Positions 1-8,590 of a stretch of DNA of 64,000 nt are shown in pieces (position 1 is the stretch's first letter; every line of letters starts with the position of its first letter). This DNA comes from Lentzea fradiae (GTDB lineage Bacteria; Actinomycetota; Actinomycetes; Mycobacteriales; Pseudonocardiaceae), in assembly GCF_900100955.1 (NCBI RefSeq), contig NZ_FNCC01000005.1, forward strand, positions 1 through 64,000, read 5' to 3'. The notes under the pieces are model-generated. The model did no database searches. It had not been told where the DNA came from and saw only the letters and a list, made by a program, of their open reading frames with translations. A program made the translations under genes and the position numbers.

Positions 1-707
1 CCCGCGTCTTCGGCCGCGCCGACATCGTCACCGCCCCCACCCCCCGCGCCGTGCAGCTGCTGCACGACAGCGGCTTCCCCGAACGCGCCCTGCCGGTCTC
101 CTGCGGCATCGACATCTCCCGCTACCAGCGCGAGGTCACCCACAACGACCGCCCCACCGCCCTGTTCGTCGGCCGCCTCGATGAAGAAAAGCGCGTTGGT
201 GAGTTCCTGCGCGCCTTGGCTCGTGTGCCCGCAGCCGTCGGTGAGATCGTCGGTGACGGCACGTGCCGATCCGAGTGGGAGAAGTTGGCTCAGGATCTCG
301 GCATCACGGACCGGGTTCGGTTCCACGGCTTCGTCTCCGAGGACGAGCTGCTCGACGCCTACGCCCGCTGCGACCTGTTCGTCATGCCCGGCGTCGCCGA
401 ATTGCAGAGCCTCGCCACGATGGAAGCCATGGCCGCGGGCAAGCCCGTCATCGCCGCCAACGCCATGGCCCTGCCCCACCTCGTGCACTCCGGCCGCAAC
501 GGCTGGCTGTTCGAACCCGGCGACGTCAACCAGCTCACCCAGCGCCTGCACACCCTCGTCCACGACGCACCCCTGCGAACCCGCATGGGCGCCGCCAGCA
601 GGGAAATCATTTCCCGTCACGCACTTGCCGCCACGTTGCAGCGGTTCGAAGAGCTGTACGCACAGGCGATGGGCCGCACCGCGCCCGTCACCGCACTGGC
701 GGCCTGA
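1..707 (+). CDS. GT4-family glycosyltransferase, 5'-truncated by the window edge
   Basis: The reading frame is open from base 3, so the gene starts upstream of the window and only the C-terminal half or so (about 234 residues) is visible. It is the UDP-sugar-binding half of a GT-B glycosyltransferase. It has the loop LFVGRLDEEKR that opens the second Rossmann domain, VGDG, a RVRFHGFVSEDEL segment, and the nucleotide-sugar motif around ELQSLATMEAMAAGKPVIA, whose two glutamates are the family's E-x7-E signature. These features are typical of GT4 retaining transferases acting on lipids or small molecules. The stop lies 36 bases before the next gene, so the two are probably co-transcribed. Acceptor and sugar cannot be told from this fragment. 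It could belong to the azoxy locus or to an unrelated upstream pathway. Confidence 0.85.
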   Translation, partial: RVFGRADIVTAPTPRAVQLLHDSGFPERALPVSCGIDISRYQREVTHNDRPTALFVGRLDEEKRVGEFLRALARVPAAVGEIVGDGTCRSEWEKLAQDLGITDRVRFHGFVSEDELLDAYARCDLFVMPGVAELQSLATMEAMAAGKPVIAANAMALPHLVHSGRNGWLFEPGDVNQLTQRLHTLVHDAPLRTRMGAASREIISRHALAATLQRFEELYAQAMGRTAPVTALAA

Positions 708-743
708 CCCCGATCCATCCAGCCTTTGAGACAAGGAGCATCA

Positions 744-1871
744 GTGTCCAACACCGAACCAAGCCACCCGAACGCGAAGATCCTGTCGGTCCACCAACAT
801 CTCGCCACGTCCGGTGCGCGCGCCGCGCACCTCTTCCACACCAGTCGCGGGCTGCACCTCGTCGTTCCCCAGCTGGCCGAGGACGTGCCGGGACGCGCAC
901 CGGACATGAACGGTGGCAACGCCGACGTCGACGCCATCGTCTACCGCTGGGAGAACGAGCAGTTCGTCGAGGTGAACCGCCTGCCCTCGCCCAGCGGTGA
1001 GGACGCGCTGACCTTCCACAGCGGAGGGAAGCACTACCTGGCGTTCGCCAACCTCCGCACCGGCCAAGGTCCTTACGAGACCGACGTCCACTCGCTCATC
1101 TACCGCGAGGACGAGGACGGGGAGTGGATCGTCGACGAGACGCTGCCCACCTTCGGAGCCAAGCAGTGGCACCACTTCTCGATCGGCGACCGCGAGTTCC
1201 TGGCACTGGCCCAGGGCCTGACGATGCCCGGTCTCACGCCCAAGGGCCACGGCCGTTCGGTCATCTTCGAACGCGTCGACGGGCGCTGGAAGGAGTTCCA
1301 GGTCCTGGGTGGACGGTGGGGCTACAACTGGGCGCACTTCCGCATCGCCGGACAGGACTTCCTGGCCTACGCGGACCACGTCACGCCCAGCGTCGTCTAC
1401 CGCTGGGACGGCGAGTCCTTCATCCCGTACCAGACCTTCGCGGAGAAGTTCGGCCGGAGCTTCCTGCACTTCTCGCAGGACGGCGAGGAGTGGCTGGCCT
1501 TCGCGTGCATCAACGGCGACTCGACGCTCTACCGCTGGAACGGTGAGCTCTTCGAGCCGCACCAGTCACTCGGTGGCCTCGGTGGCCGTGAGTTCACGCT
1601 CTTCCGCCACGGGGGCGGCCTGTTCCTCGTCCGCGTCTGCTTCATCGAGGGCAGGCCGCCCGTCGCCAGGACCGACCTGATGTCGCAGCTCTACAAGTGG
1701 GCCGACGGGAAGTTCGAGGTGGTCGAGGAGTTCCCCACCTTCGGCGGCACGGACGCGGGCTTCTTCGAAGCCGGCGGGAAGACCTTCCTGGTCGTCGCCA
1801 ACAGCCTCACCCCGGACGTGCGGTTCCGCCAGGACAGCGTCGTCTACGAGCTCTCACTCGACAACGCCTGA
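744..1871 (+). CDS. EPTP/EAR-repeat seven-bladed beta-propeller protein
   Basis: A 375-residue protein made almost entirely of seven repeats of about 48 residues. Each pairs a segment like 'FxxxGxxFLAxA' with one like 'xxVYRWxxxxFxxxxxLxxFG', for example HYLAFANL / SLIYREDEDGEW, DFLAYADHV / SVVYRWDGESF and LFLVRVCFI / SQLYKWADGKF. This is the pattern of EPTP (EAR) repeats, best known from vertebrate LGI1, which form a seven-bladed propeller for protein or ligand binding. No signal peptide, membrane segment or catalytic motif is visible, so a cytoplasmic binding or scaffold role is likely. The start is GTG at 744 with AAGGAG at 733-738; an in-frame start at 726 lacks a comparable site. It sits between the glycosyltransferase and an unknown gene in a tight operon. 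Its function here is unknown. Confidence 0.85.
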   Translation: MSNTEPSHPNAKILSVHQHLATSGARAAHLFHTSRGLHLVVPQLAEDVPGRAPDMNGGNADVDAIVYRWENEQFVEVNRLPSPSGEDALTFHSGGKHYLAFANLRTGQGPYETDVHSLIYREDEDGEWIVDETLPTFGAKQWHHFSIGDREFLALAQGLTMPGLTPKGHGRSVIFERVDGRWKEFQVLGGRWGYNWAHFRIAGQDFLAYADHVTPSVVYRWDGESFIPYQTFAEKFGRSFLHFSQDGEEWLAFACINGDSTLYRWNGELFEPHQSLGGLGGREFTLFRHGGGLFLVRVCFIEGRPPVARTDLMSQLYKWADGKFEVVEEFPTFGGTDAGFFEAGGKTFLVVANSLTPDVRFRQDSVVYELSLDNA

Positions 1872-1888
1872 CCCAGAAGGACGATTCG

Positions 1889-3064
1889 ATGCGATACCAG
1901 CCCAACCCGCACTTCATGAAGCTGTTCGAGATGTTCACCTCCGCCCCAGACAGCATCGGGCACACCCTGCAGCGGCGGCTGGGCGACGCCCACTCCGACG
2001 CCCCGTTGCTGCTCGCGACCGGCACCGACCTGGTGCTGTTCCCCGGCGGCGGGCGCCCGCCCACGTCGGTCGACTTCCGCAAGGGCACCAGGGGGTTCTT
2101 CGAGATCACCGCGGTCTCGCACCTCGGCCTCGCGGTCCCCTACCTGGCCAGGCTGCGCGAGCTCGGCGACTTCGGCTGCAAGAAGACCGCCAGGGAGCTC
2201 ATCGCGCAGTGCCGCGTCGTCCAGGACTTCAACAGCGTCTCGTACTGGCGTGACGAGGTCGCGGTCAGCGCGTGGCGCGGGCACGAGGAGAAGATCACCG
2301 ACCTCGTCGACTACACCTGCGCGACCACCGCGGACTACCTGGAACGCGCGATCGGCGACCCGAAGCTGCTGAACTTCGAGTACCTGCGGGCGAACCTGAT
2401 CGAGGGCGACGGACCGGACGCGGTGCCCGTGTCGTTCAACGACATGATGGCGGCCACCTTCGCCCTGTCGGCACTGGACTCGCTGCACCGCAGCCTGAAG
2501 TGGCTGCACGAGCAGTCCGTCGACTGGGCCAGGCTGATGGTGATCGTCGCCGGTGGCGCCGGACGTCCGAGCGCAGGGCTGACGTGGCAGAGCAACAACC
2601 TGTGCCCGCTGCTGTACGAAGCCTCCGGCCACCGGCTCGACCCGGCCAAGGTGATCATCGCGCCGTCCGCCCCGACCGTCGAGCCCGAGCAGCTCGCCGA
2701 CCGCGAGTTCTCCGCCAGGGCGGAGGCGCAGTACCGCAAGTTCTGGTACGGCTGCCTGTCGTCGGCGGAGATGAGCCGGGTGATCTGGCCGGGCTACCCG
2801 GCGTTCGAGAAGCGCATCGACCAGGTGCCGGTGGTCGACGCCGACACCAGGGTGGTCGACGCCATGCCGCGCGTCCGGTCCGTCGACGACAAGCGGGCGA
2901 TCGTGACCAGGCTGCGCTACGTCATGGAGGACCCCGGCGCGCAGATCGCGACCGCCGGCATGCAGTTCGTGCTGGACCAGCTGAGCGCCAACGGGAACCG
3001 GCCGGAGCTCGTCGAGCTCCCCGGCTTCACCCACATCACCTACCCGGTGGCGTCGCGGAGGTAG
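1889..3064 (+). CDS. Conserved-looking protein of unknown function (391 aa)
   Basis: I could not assign this 391-residue protein to a family with confidence. It is soluble, with no signal peptide or membrane helices. Visible features are an N-terminal FMKLFEMF helix, a glycine-rich LVLFPGGGRPP loop near residues 50-60, a central helical part rich in Trp and Leu (SLHRSLKWLHEQ), and a conserved-looking LMVIVAGGAGRPSAGL stretch. The ATG at 1889 follows an AGAAGGAC ribosome site and lies 17 bases after the propeller gene's stop, so the two are co-transcribed. The gene ends six bases before a strong hairpin shared with the convergent acyl-CoA ligase gene. Being last in an operon with a glycosyltransferase and a propeller protein suggests an accessory role, but no reaction can be named. 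Confidence 0.75.
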   Translation: MRYQPNPHFMKLFEMFTSAPDSIGHTLQRRLGDAHSDAPLLLATGTDLVLFPGGGRPPTSVDFRKGTRGFFEITAVSHLGLAVPYLARLRELGDFGCKKTARELIAQCRVVQDFNSVSYWRDEVAVSAWRGHEEKITDLVDYTCATTADYLERAIGDPKLLNFEYLRANLIEGDGPDAVPVSFNDMMAATFALSALDSLHRSLKWLHEQSVDWARLMVIVAGGAGRPSAGLTWQSNNLCPLLYEASGHRLDPAKVIIAPSAPTVEPEQLADREFSARAEAQYRKFWYGCLSSAEMSRVIWPGYPAFEKRIDQVPVVDADTRVVDAMPRVRSVDDKRAIVTRLRYVMEDPGAQIATAGMQFVLDQLSANGNRPELVELPGFTHITYPVASRR

Positions 3065-3069
3065 GGCAC

Positions 3070-3108
3070 CGCGACAGCCCTGGTCCGGAGAGGACCAGGG
3101 CCGTCGCG
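3070..3108. terminator. Bidirectional terminator between convergent genes
   Basis: The arms at 3070-3086 and 3092-3108 pair over 16 of 17 positions (CGCGAC-a-GCCCTGGTCC against GGACCAGGGC-c-GTCGCG) around a 5-base loop. The hairpin sits between the stops of the convergent genes at 3064 (+) and 3115 (-) and can serve both. There is no T-run, which is usual for high-GC actinobacteria. Confidence 0.8.
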
Positions 3109-3114
3109 GCGGGG

Positions 3115-4920
3115 TCAGCGCGAGGGGACCTGCTCGGAGTAGCACGCCTCGACCTCGTCGGCGAACGCCTCGACCACCACCCCGCGTTTGATCTTCAGCG
3201 AGGGCGTCAGGTAGCCGTTCTCCGCGGTGAACTCCGCCGACAGGACGCGGAACCTGCGGATCGACTCCGCCTGGGACACCGCGGCGTTCCCGAGGTCGAC
3301 GGCCTCCTGGAGGTCGGCGCGCAGGTCGGGGTCGTCGCGCAGGTCGGCCACGGTCGCCTCGGCCGGCTTGCCCCTGTTCCGCTTCCACAGCTCGAACTGC
3401 TGGGGATCGACGGTGAGCAGCGCGGCCACGTACCGGCGGCCGTCGCCCACCACGACCGCGTTGCCCACCAGCGGGTGGCTGTTGACGCGGTCCTCCATGA
3501 TGCCGGGGGAGACGTTCTTGCCGCCACTGGTCACCAGGATGTCCTTGCTGCGCCCGGTGATGACGAGGTAGCCGCCGTCGTCGACCCGGCCGAGGTCGCC
3601 GGTGGTGAACCACCCGTCCGCGAAGGACTCCCGGGTCGCCTCCTCGTTGTTCCAGTAGCCCTGGAACACGGTCGGTCCCTTGATCAGCACCTCGCCGGCC
3701 TCGGAGATCCGGATCGACATGCCGGGCAGCGGCCGTCCCGCCGTGCCGGGCCGGAACGCGTCAGGGGTGTTGAGGGTGGCGGTCGAGGTGGTCTCGGTCA
3801 GCCCGTAGCCCTCCAGCACGGTGATGCCCGCGGAGTGGAAGAAGTGGACGAGCCTCGGCGAGAGCGCGGCGCCGCCCGACAGGACGTACCGGCAGCGGCC
3901 ACCGAGGACCTCGCGCAGCCTGCGGTACACGAGCCGGTCGAAGACGGCGTGCCGCGCGCGCAGCAGGGGTCCCGGCGAAGCGGACGACGAGTGCGCGACG
4001 GCCGTGTCCTCCGCGGCGTCGAACACCTTCCCCTTGCCGCTGCCGTGGGCCTTCTGCCGGGCACCGTGGTAGATCTTCTCCAGCACGTACGGGACGGCGA
4101 GGACGAACGTCGGGCGGAACGTGGCGAGGTCGGCCACCGCGTCGCGGACGTGCGAGGTGTGGCCCAGGGTGACCCCCGCCGACACCGCGCCGATCTGGAG
4201 CATCCTGCCGACGACGTGCGCCAGTGGCAGGAACAGCAGGGTGGACGCGGCCTCCGCGCCGTCCGCCTTGAACAGCGGCTGCAGCATCTCCACCGTGTGC
4301 CGCGCCTCGGCGAGGAAGTTCGAGTGGGTCAGCACGCATCCCTTGGGGCGTCCGGTGGTGCCCGACGTGTAGATGATCGTGGCGACCTCGGAGTTCTCCG
4401 TCGCCGCCCGGTTGGCCAGGACGTCCTGCGCGGGAACCGCGGAACCGGTCTTCGCCAGCTCTCCGGCCGCGTCCTCGATCCGCCACACGGGGGCGTCGCG
4501 CCCGGCCTTGGCGAACGCGCCGCGCGTCAGGCGCTCGTGCTGCTCGGTCTCCACGATCGCCGCGCTCGCCCCGGAGTCGGCGACGATCCAGTCCACCTGT
4601 TCCTCGGAGGAGGTGACGTAGACCGGCACGGAGATCGCGCGGGCCGCCCAGAGGGCGAAGTCGAACAACGTCCACTCGTAGCGGGTCGACGACAGGATCA
4701 CCACCCGGTCGCCGGGGCGCACCCCGGACGCGACGAGACCTCGCGCCACCCGCACGACCTCGTCCCGGAACTCGCGGGCGGTCACGGGGGTCCAGCCCGC
4801 TCGCGTCTTGCGGCGGAACGCGACGGACGCCGGGCTCCGCTGGGCGTTGAGGTGCACGAACTCGGCCAGGCCGCCGGTGGCCTGCTCGGTGGGCAGCGGA
4901 GCGGTGGCGACCTCGCGCAT
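3115..4920 (-). CDS. Long-chain fatty acyl-CoA ligase (FadD15-like, AMP-forming)
   Basis: A 601-residue member of the ANL adenylate-forming superfamily that activates a fatty acid with ATP and transfers it to CoA (or possibly to a carrier). The AMP-binding P-loop IIYTSGTTGRPKGC is near residues 180-194, the GYGLTETT motif near 365, the FTTGDLG hinge aspartate near 440, and the loop GRSKDILVTSGGKNVSP near 455-470. Length and order match the FadD15 type used for long-chain acids. The start ATG has AGGAG six bases upstream (leftward reading). The gene is divergent from the large azoxy-type operon across 1 kb of non-coding DNA and convergent to the propeller operon. I infer that it supplies the activated acyl chain for that pathway, but a housekeeping fatty-acid role is possible. 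Confidence 0.9.
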   Translation of the reverse strand: MREVATAPLPTEQATGGLAEFVHLNAQRSPASVAFRRKTRAGWTPVTAREFRDEVVRVARGLVASGVRPGDRVVILSSTRYEWTLFDFALWAARAISVPVYVTSSEEQVDWIVADSGASAAIVETEQHERLTRGAFAKAGRDAPVWRIEDAAGELAKTGSAVPAQDVLANRAATENSEVATIIYTSGTTGRPKGCVLTHSNFLAEARHTVEMLQPLFKADGAEAASTLLFLPLAHVVGRMLQIGAVSAGVTLGHTSHVRDAVADLATFRPTFVLAVPYVLEKIYHGARQKAHGSGKGKVFDAAEDTAVAHSSSASPGPLLRARHAVFDRLVYRRLREVLGGRCRYVLSGGAALSPRLVHFFHSAGITVLEGYGLTETTSTATLNTPDAFRPGTAGRPLPGMSIRISEAGEVLIKGPTVFQGYWNNEEATRESFADGWFTTGDLGRVDDGGYLVITGRSKDILVTSGGKNVSPGIMEDRVNSHPLVGNAVVVGDGRRYVAALLTVDPQQFELWKRNRGKPAEATVADLRDDPDLRADLQEAVDLGNAAVSQAESIRRFRVLSAEFTAENGYLTPSLKIKRGVVVEAFADEVEACYSEQVPSR

Positions 4921-5949
4921 GGGAACTCCTGGTGTGAGAGCCGGTGCCCGAGGTGTTCGAAAGCAACCGGCTCGCGACCCGTCATGTGAACGACGGGCGA
5001 AGTCCGCGCCGGATACCCGAATGCGAACGCGAGCGGTGGCGGAAGATATTCGAGAAACGGGCCGGGACGTAACGGCAGAATATTAACGGCCATGATCGGG
5101 TGATGCGCGTCACTGTGGCGGCGATGCGCGAATGCGAATTCCTGGACAGGTGTTGTGAGCTGCTCTTTTGCTTGAGGTCGGGTGCGGTTTCCCGGACGGG
5201 GGCCTGGTGGGGAGCGCTGTGTGATCTCATTTGGTGGCTCAAATGCATCGGTCGTTGATGTAAATGTGCCTCCGTAGGTCGCGGGGGGAGAGGGGGAATG
5301 CTTTTGGAATGCCGCCCCGGTGGCGGGTCGCACTCTGGGGGACGGATCGCGGCTGTGGCGGGAGCGTGCGGGAAGATGATGTTGAAAAAGCTTGTTTGTG
5401 CAGGTTGACGTGGTGGCGAGCGTTGATCTTGCGCGTGTCGTGCGTCCGTTTGGCCGCGTCCGTCGAGCGGACGTCATATAACGAGACAATCACAGATGCA
5501 TGGTGTGGACAACTTTTCAGGTGCCCTTTCGTTCATGTTGTTCGGGTCCGTTGGACGTGTCTCAACAGGGTTCTCCGGCTCGCGCGGACAGGGCTTCGAC
5601 AGCATTTGAGCTGATCATGGGACGTCTGGGCGGTCCGTGCGGCGCCGTTTCGGTGGGCCTCGCCCGGAAATGCATCGGTGACCAATGCGTTCGCGAGGTG
5701 GTCCGATTCGCGGCGAGCCGGTCCGGGCGGGTTGTTTCCTTGGTTATGGTTGACGTGCTCCGCGACCCGCAGTCGTGTCCATTCCGGGAGTCCGGCGACT
5801 TCGACCTGGTTCACGCGGCGCGAATCTGCTTATCCGAACGTTCTCGCGTTCGTCCTTGCACACAGTCAGGCCCTGGTCCCGTGGAGGCGTGTCGTGGTTC
5901 ACCTGTTCTGCTCCGCTCCGGCGGCGGCACCGCTGGGCGGGTGCCCGCG
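4921..5949. other. 1-kb non-coding divergent promoter region
   Basis: No convincing gene is seen in 1,029 bases between the divergent ligase gene and the alpha/beta hydrolase. Composition is visibly more AT-rich than in the genes around it. Open frames crossing it give low-complexity, Cys/Arg-rich translations with no ribosome sites. A direct repeat CGAATGCGAA occurs at 5018-5027 and 5129-5138, just upstream of the ligase gene, and a TATAAC box lies at 5477-5482. The region probably holds the promoters of both transcription units and a long leader of the biosynthetic operon. Confidence 0.5.
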
Positions 5950-6849
5950 ATGAGCGGTGACGTGACCACGGACGACGCGCGGCTGCTCGTGCTCCCGGTC
6001 GACGACCGGGACCACCTGGGCCTGCGGGTGTTCGACCCGGCCGCGCAGGACGACAGGGCGCCGGTCGTCCTCGTCGTCCCCGCGATGGGGATCGTCGCCA
6101 CCTACTACGACCCGCTGGCGCGCGGCGTGGCCGCTACCGGCTCCCCGGTCGTCGTCTGCGACCTGCGCGGTCACGGCGGCAGCACGCCCGGTGTCTCCCG
6201 CGCGTCCCGGTTCGGGCAGCAGGAGCTGGTGGCGGTCGACCTCCCGGCGGCGGTCGCGGTGACGCGGCGGGAGTTCCCCGGCAGGCCCGTCGTGCTGCTC
6301 GGCCACAGCATCGGCGGACAGCTCGGCGCCGCCTACCTAGGCAGGCCGGAGGCGGACGTCGACGGGCTCGCCCTGATCGCGTCCGGCACCCCCCACCACC
6401 GCGTCTACCCGCGGCTGCGGGGCCTGCGGGTGCTGCTGGGCACCCAGACCGCCGCCCTGCTGGGCAGGGCGTGGGGTTACTTCCCCGGTGACAGGGTCGG
6501 GTTCGGGGGCAGGGAGTCCGCCCGCGTCATCACCGACTGGGCGCGGTTCGCGCGCACCGGCCGCTTCGCCCCCGCCGGCGCCGACCTCGACTACGAGCAG
6601 GCCATGTCGCGTGTGGACCTGCCGGTGCTCGTCGTGTCCGTCGAGGGCGACCTCATGCACACGCCCGCCGCGATGGACGAGCTGACCGGGAAGCTCGCGA
6701 GCAAGCGGGTCACCCGGCTCCGCTACACCGCGGCGGACGCGGGGCAGAAGCTCGACCGGTACCGCTGGGTCCGCGTCCCCGGCCCGCTGCCGGGGTGGCT
6801 GCGGGACTGGTGGCGCGACGTCTCGGACGACGAGGGGGCACAGTCGTGA
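5950..6849 (+). CDS. Alpha/beta hydrolase, first gene of the azoxy-type operon
   Basis: A 299-residue alpha/beta hydrolase related to serine aminopeptidase/esterase-like proteins. The oxyanion region PAMGIVATYYDPL is near residue 45, the DLRGHGGS motif near 75, and the nucleophile elbow LLGHSIGGQ has its serine near residue 121. An aspartate in VEGDLMHTP near 235 can be the acid. Oddly, where relatives carry the catalytic histidine in a D-H-F/x-R-W motif before the C-terminus, this protein reads KLDRYRW, so the usual histidine appears replaced by arginine; activity may be altered or lost. The start is uncertain: ATG at 5950 and GTG at 5941 are in frame and both have weak ribosome sites. The stop overlaps the next start in GTGA, so it is translationally coupled to the aldehyde dehydrogenase. 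Possible roles are thioesterase, hydrolytic release or repair; none is proven. Confidence 0.8.
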   Translation: MSGDVTTDDARLLVLPVDDRDHLGLRVFDPAAQDDRAPVVLVVPAMGIVATYYDPLARGVAATGSPVVVCDLRGHGGSTPGVSRASRFGQQELVAVDLPAAVAVTRREFPGRPVVLLGHSIGGQLGAAYLGRPEADVDGLALIASGTPHHRVYPRLRGLRVLLGTQTAALLGRAWGYFPGDRVGFGGRESARVITDWARFARTGRFAPAGADLDYEQAMSRVDLPVLVVSVEGDLMHTPAAMDELTGKLASKRVTRLRYTAADAGQKLDRYRWVRVPGPLPGWLRDWWRDVSDDEGAQS

Positions 6850-8540
6850 GCACGGCTGACGGCAAGGCGTCCGACCCGCTGGCCGCGGTGCACGGGCAGG
6901 CGGGGGAGTGGGCCGCGCTGCCGCTCGCCGAGAAGCGCGACCTCCTCGCGCGGATGCGGGAGCGCGTCGCGCGCGTGGCACCGGAGTGGGTGCGGTTGTC
7001 CTGCGAGGGCAAGGGAATCCCGCTCGGGTCGACGCTGGAGAGCGAGGAGTGGCTGGCCGGCCCTTACGCCGTGCTCGGCTACCTCGGCGCCCTGGAGCGC
7101 ACCGTGGCCGTCCTCGCCGACGGCGGTGACCCGCTGGAGCGGGTGCGCGTCCGGCAGCGCCCGGACGGCAGGCTCGCCTTGCGCGTGCTGCCCCACGACC
7201 TGTCCGACCGGTTGCTGCTCAACGGTTTCGGCGCCGAGATGTGGACCACGCCCGGTGTCACGCGCACCGAGCTGCGGGAGAGCGTCGCCCGGCGGCTGCG
7301 CGCACGCGAGGTCACCGGGGGCGCGGCGCTCGTGCTCGGGGCCGGCAACGTGTCGGCCACCGCGCCGCTCGACGTGCTGTACAAGCTCTACTACGACAAC
7401 GCGGTCTCGGTCTGCAAGCTCAGCCCGGTCAACGGCTACCTCAAGCCGGTGCTGGAGGACGTCTTCGCGCCGTTCGTCGAACGAGGGTTCGTCGCCTTCG
7501 CCTCCGGCGGCGCCGACGTCGGCGCGCGGCTCGTGACCGACGACCGGACCGCCACCGTGCACATCACGGGTAGCCGCGCCGCCCACGACCGCATCGTGTT
7601 CGGTGACGCCGCACCGGGTGCCGGCCGCGCCCCGTTGCTGAGCAAGCCCATCACCAGCGAGCTGGGCGGGGTCGGCGCCACCGTCGTCCTGCCCGGCCCG
7701 TGGACCGCGGCCGACCTGAGGTACCAGGCGTGGCACACCGCCACCCAGAAGCTGAACAACAGCGGGTTCAACTGCACGGCCTCGCAGGTCGTGGTGCTGC
7801 CCGCCGACTGGGAGCACGCCGACGTCTTCGTCGCCGAGCTGCGCGCCGCCCTGCGTGCCGCGCCGTCGCGCCCCGGCTACTACCCCGGGACGGACGACCG
7901 CCTGGACGCGGCGCTCGCCGCGCATCCCGGCGCGGAGGACCTGGGCACCGGCTGCCGGAGGCTGTTCATCCCCGCCCTCGACCCGGACGCCGCGGCGGAA
8001 CCGTTGTTCCGGGAGGAGTTCTTCGCTCCCGTGCAGGGTGTCGTGCGACTGCCCGGCACGCCGCCGGAGTACCTGCGCTCCGTCGTCGACTTCTGCAACA
8101 CGACGCTGGACGGCACGCTCGGCGTCAACCTCGTCGTCCACCCGAGGACCCGCGCGGCGATGGGCGCCAGGTTCGACGAGACCCTGGTGGCACTGCGCTT
8201 CGGCGCCATCGCGGTCAACACGTGGACCTCGCTCGGCTACATCACGCCGAGGGTCGGCTGGGGCGCGTTCCCCGGCCACGACCTGCACGACGCGGGCAGC
8301 GGCGTCGGCCGCACCCACAACGCGCTGCTCGTCGACCACGTCGAGCGCACCGTCCTGACCGGCCCGTTCCGCCCGGCACCCCGGTCGCTGCTGCACGGCG
8401 AGGCGGCGGTCATGCCGTTGCCGCCGTGGTTCCTGAACAACGCCACCGGACAGCGCACGGCCCGCCTGCTCACCCGGTTCGCCGCAGAACCGGGGCCCCT
8501 GCGGCTCGCGGCCGTGGCTCTGTCCGCGGTCAGGCCCTGA
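6846..8540 (+). CDS. Aldehyde-dehydrogenase-superfamily enzyme (564 aa), possible acyl-CoA reductase
   Basis: A long ALDH-fold protein, above the usual 480-500 residues. The catalytic cysteine is in NNSGFNCTASQ (Cys about 310) and the general-base glutamate in SELGGVGA (Glu about 272). A cofactor-binding part with VLGAGNVSAT precedes these, and EEFFAPV follows. The family oxidises aldehydes to acids with NAD(P), or works in reverse on acyl-CoA/acyl-enzyme to give aldehydes. Sitting in an operon with an aminotransferase, and near a fatty acyl-CoA ligase, it is a good candidate for making the fatty aldehyde that is then aminated; this is inference. GTG at 6846 overlaps the preceding stop. A second, different ALDH-fold protein lies five genes on, so the two probably act on different substrates. 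Confidence 0.85.
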   Translation: MSTADGKASDPLAAVHGQAGEWAALPLAEKRDLLARMRERVARVAPEWVRLSCEGKGIPLGSTLESEEWLAGPYAVLGYLGALERTVAVLADGGDPLERVRVRQRPDGRLALRVLPHDLSDRLLLNGFGAEMWTTPGVTRTELRESVARRLRAREVTGGAALVLGAGNVSATAPLDVLYKLYYDNAVSVCKLSPVNGYLKPVLEDVFAPFVERGFVAFASGGADVGARLVTDDRTATVHITGSRAAHDRIVFGDAAPGAGRAPLLSKPITSELGGVGATVVLPGPWTAADLRYQAWHTATQKLNNSGFNCTASQVVVLPADWEHADVFVAELRAALRAAPSRPGYYPGTDDRLDAALAAHPGAEDLGTGCRRLFIPALDPDAAAEPLFREEFFAPVQGVVRLPGTPPEYLRSVVDFCNTTLDGTLGVNLVVHPRTRAAMGARFDETLVALRFGAIAVNTWTSLGYITPRVGWGAFPGHDLHDAGSGVGRTHNALLVDHVERTVLTGPFRPAPRSLLHGEAAVMPLPPWFLNNATGQRTARLLTRFAAEPGPLRLAAVALSAVRP

Positions 8541-8590
8541 CCCCACCGACGCACGCCCGCTCTTCCCGAGGCGGCCCCGAAAGGATTCCT

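Noticed and set aside
1844-3613. A 589-codon open frame on the minus strand across the unknown gene and the ligase gene
   Set aside because: Its translation is Arg/Gly/Val-rich low complexity and runs antisense to one well-supported gene and out of frame through another; typical shadow frame in high-GC DNA.
2272-4989. A 905-codon open frame on the plus strand antisense to the acyl-CoA ligase
   Set aside because: No domain pattern, Arg/Gly/Ala-rich; the opposite strand carries clear ANL motifs.
5018-5138. CGAATGCGAA direct repeats as a phage attachment or IS scar
   Set aside because: Only two 10-base copies, no integrase or transposase nearby; kept only as a note in the intergenic region.
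5500-5949. N-terminal extension of the alpha/beta hydrolase by 150 residues
   Set aside because: The extra sequence is unlike the family, has no ribosome site at 5500, and the region is AT-richer than coding DNA here.
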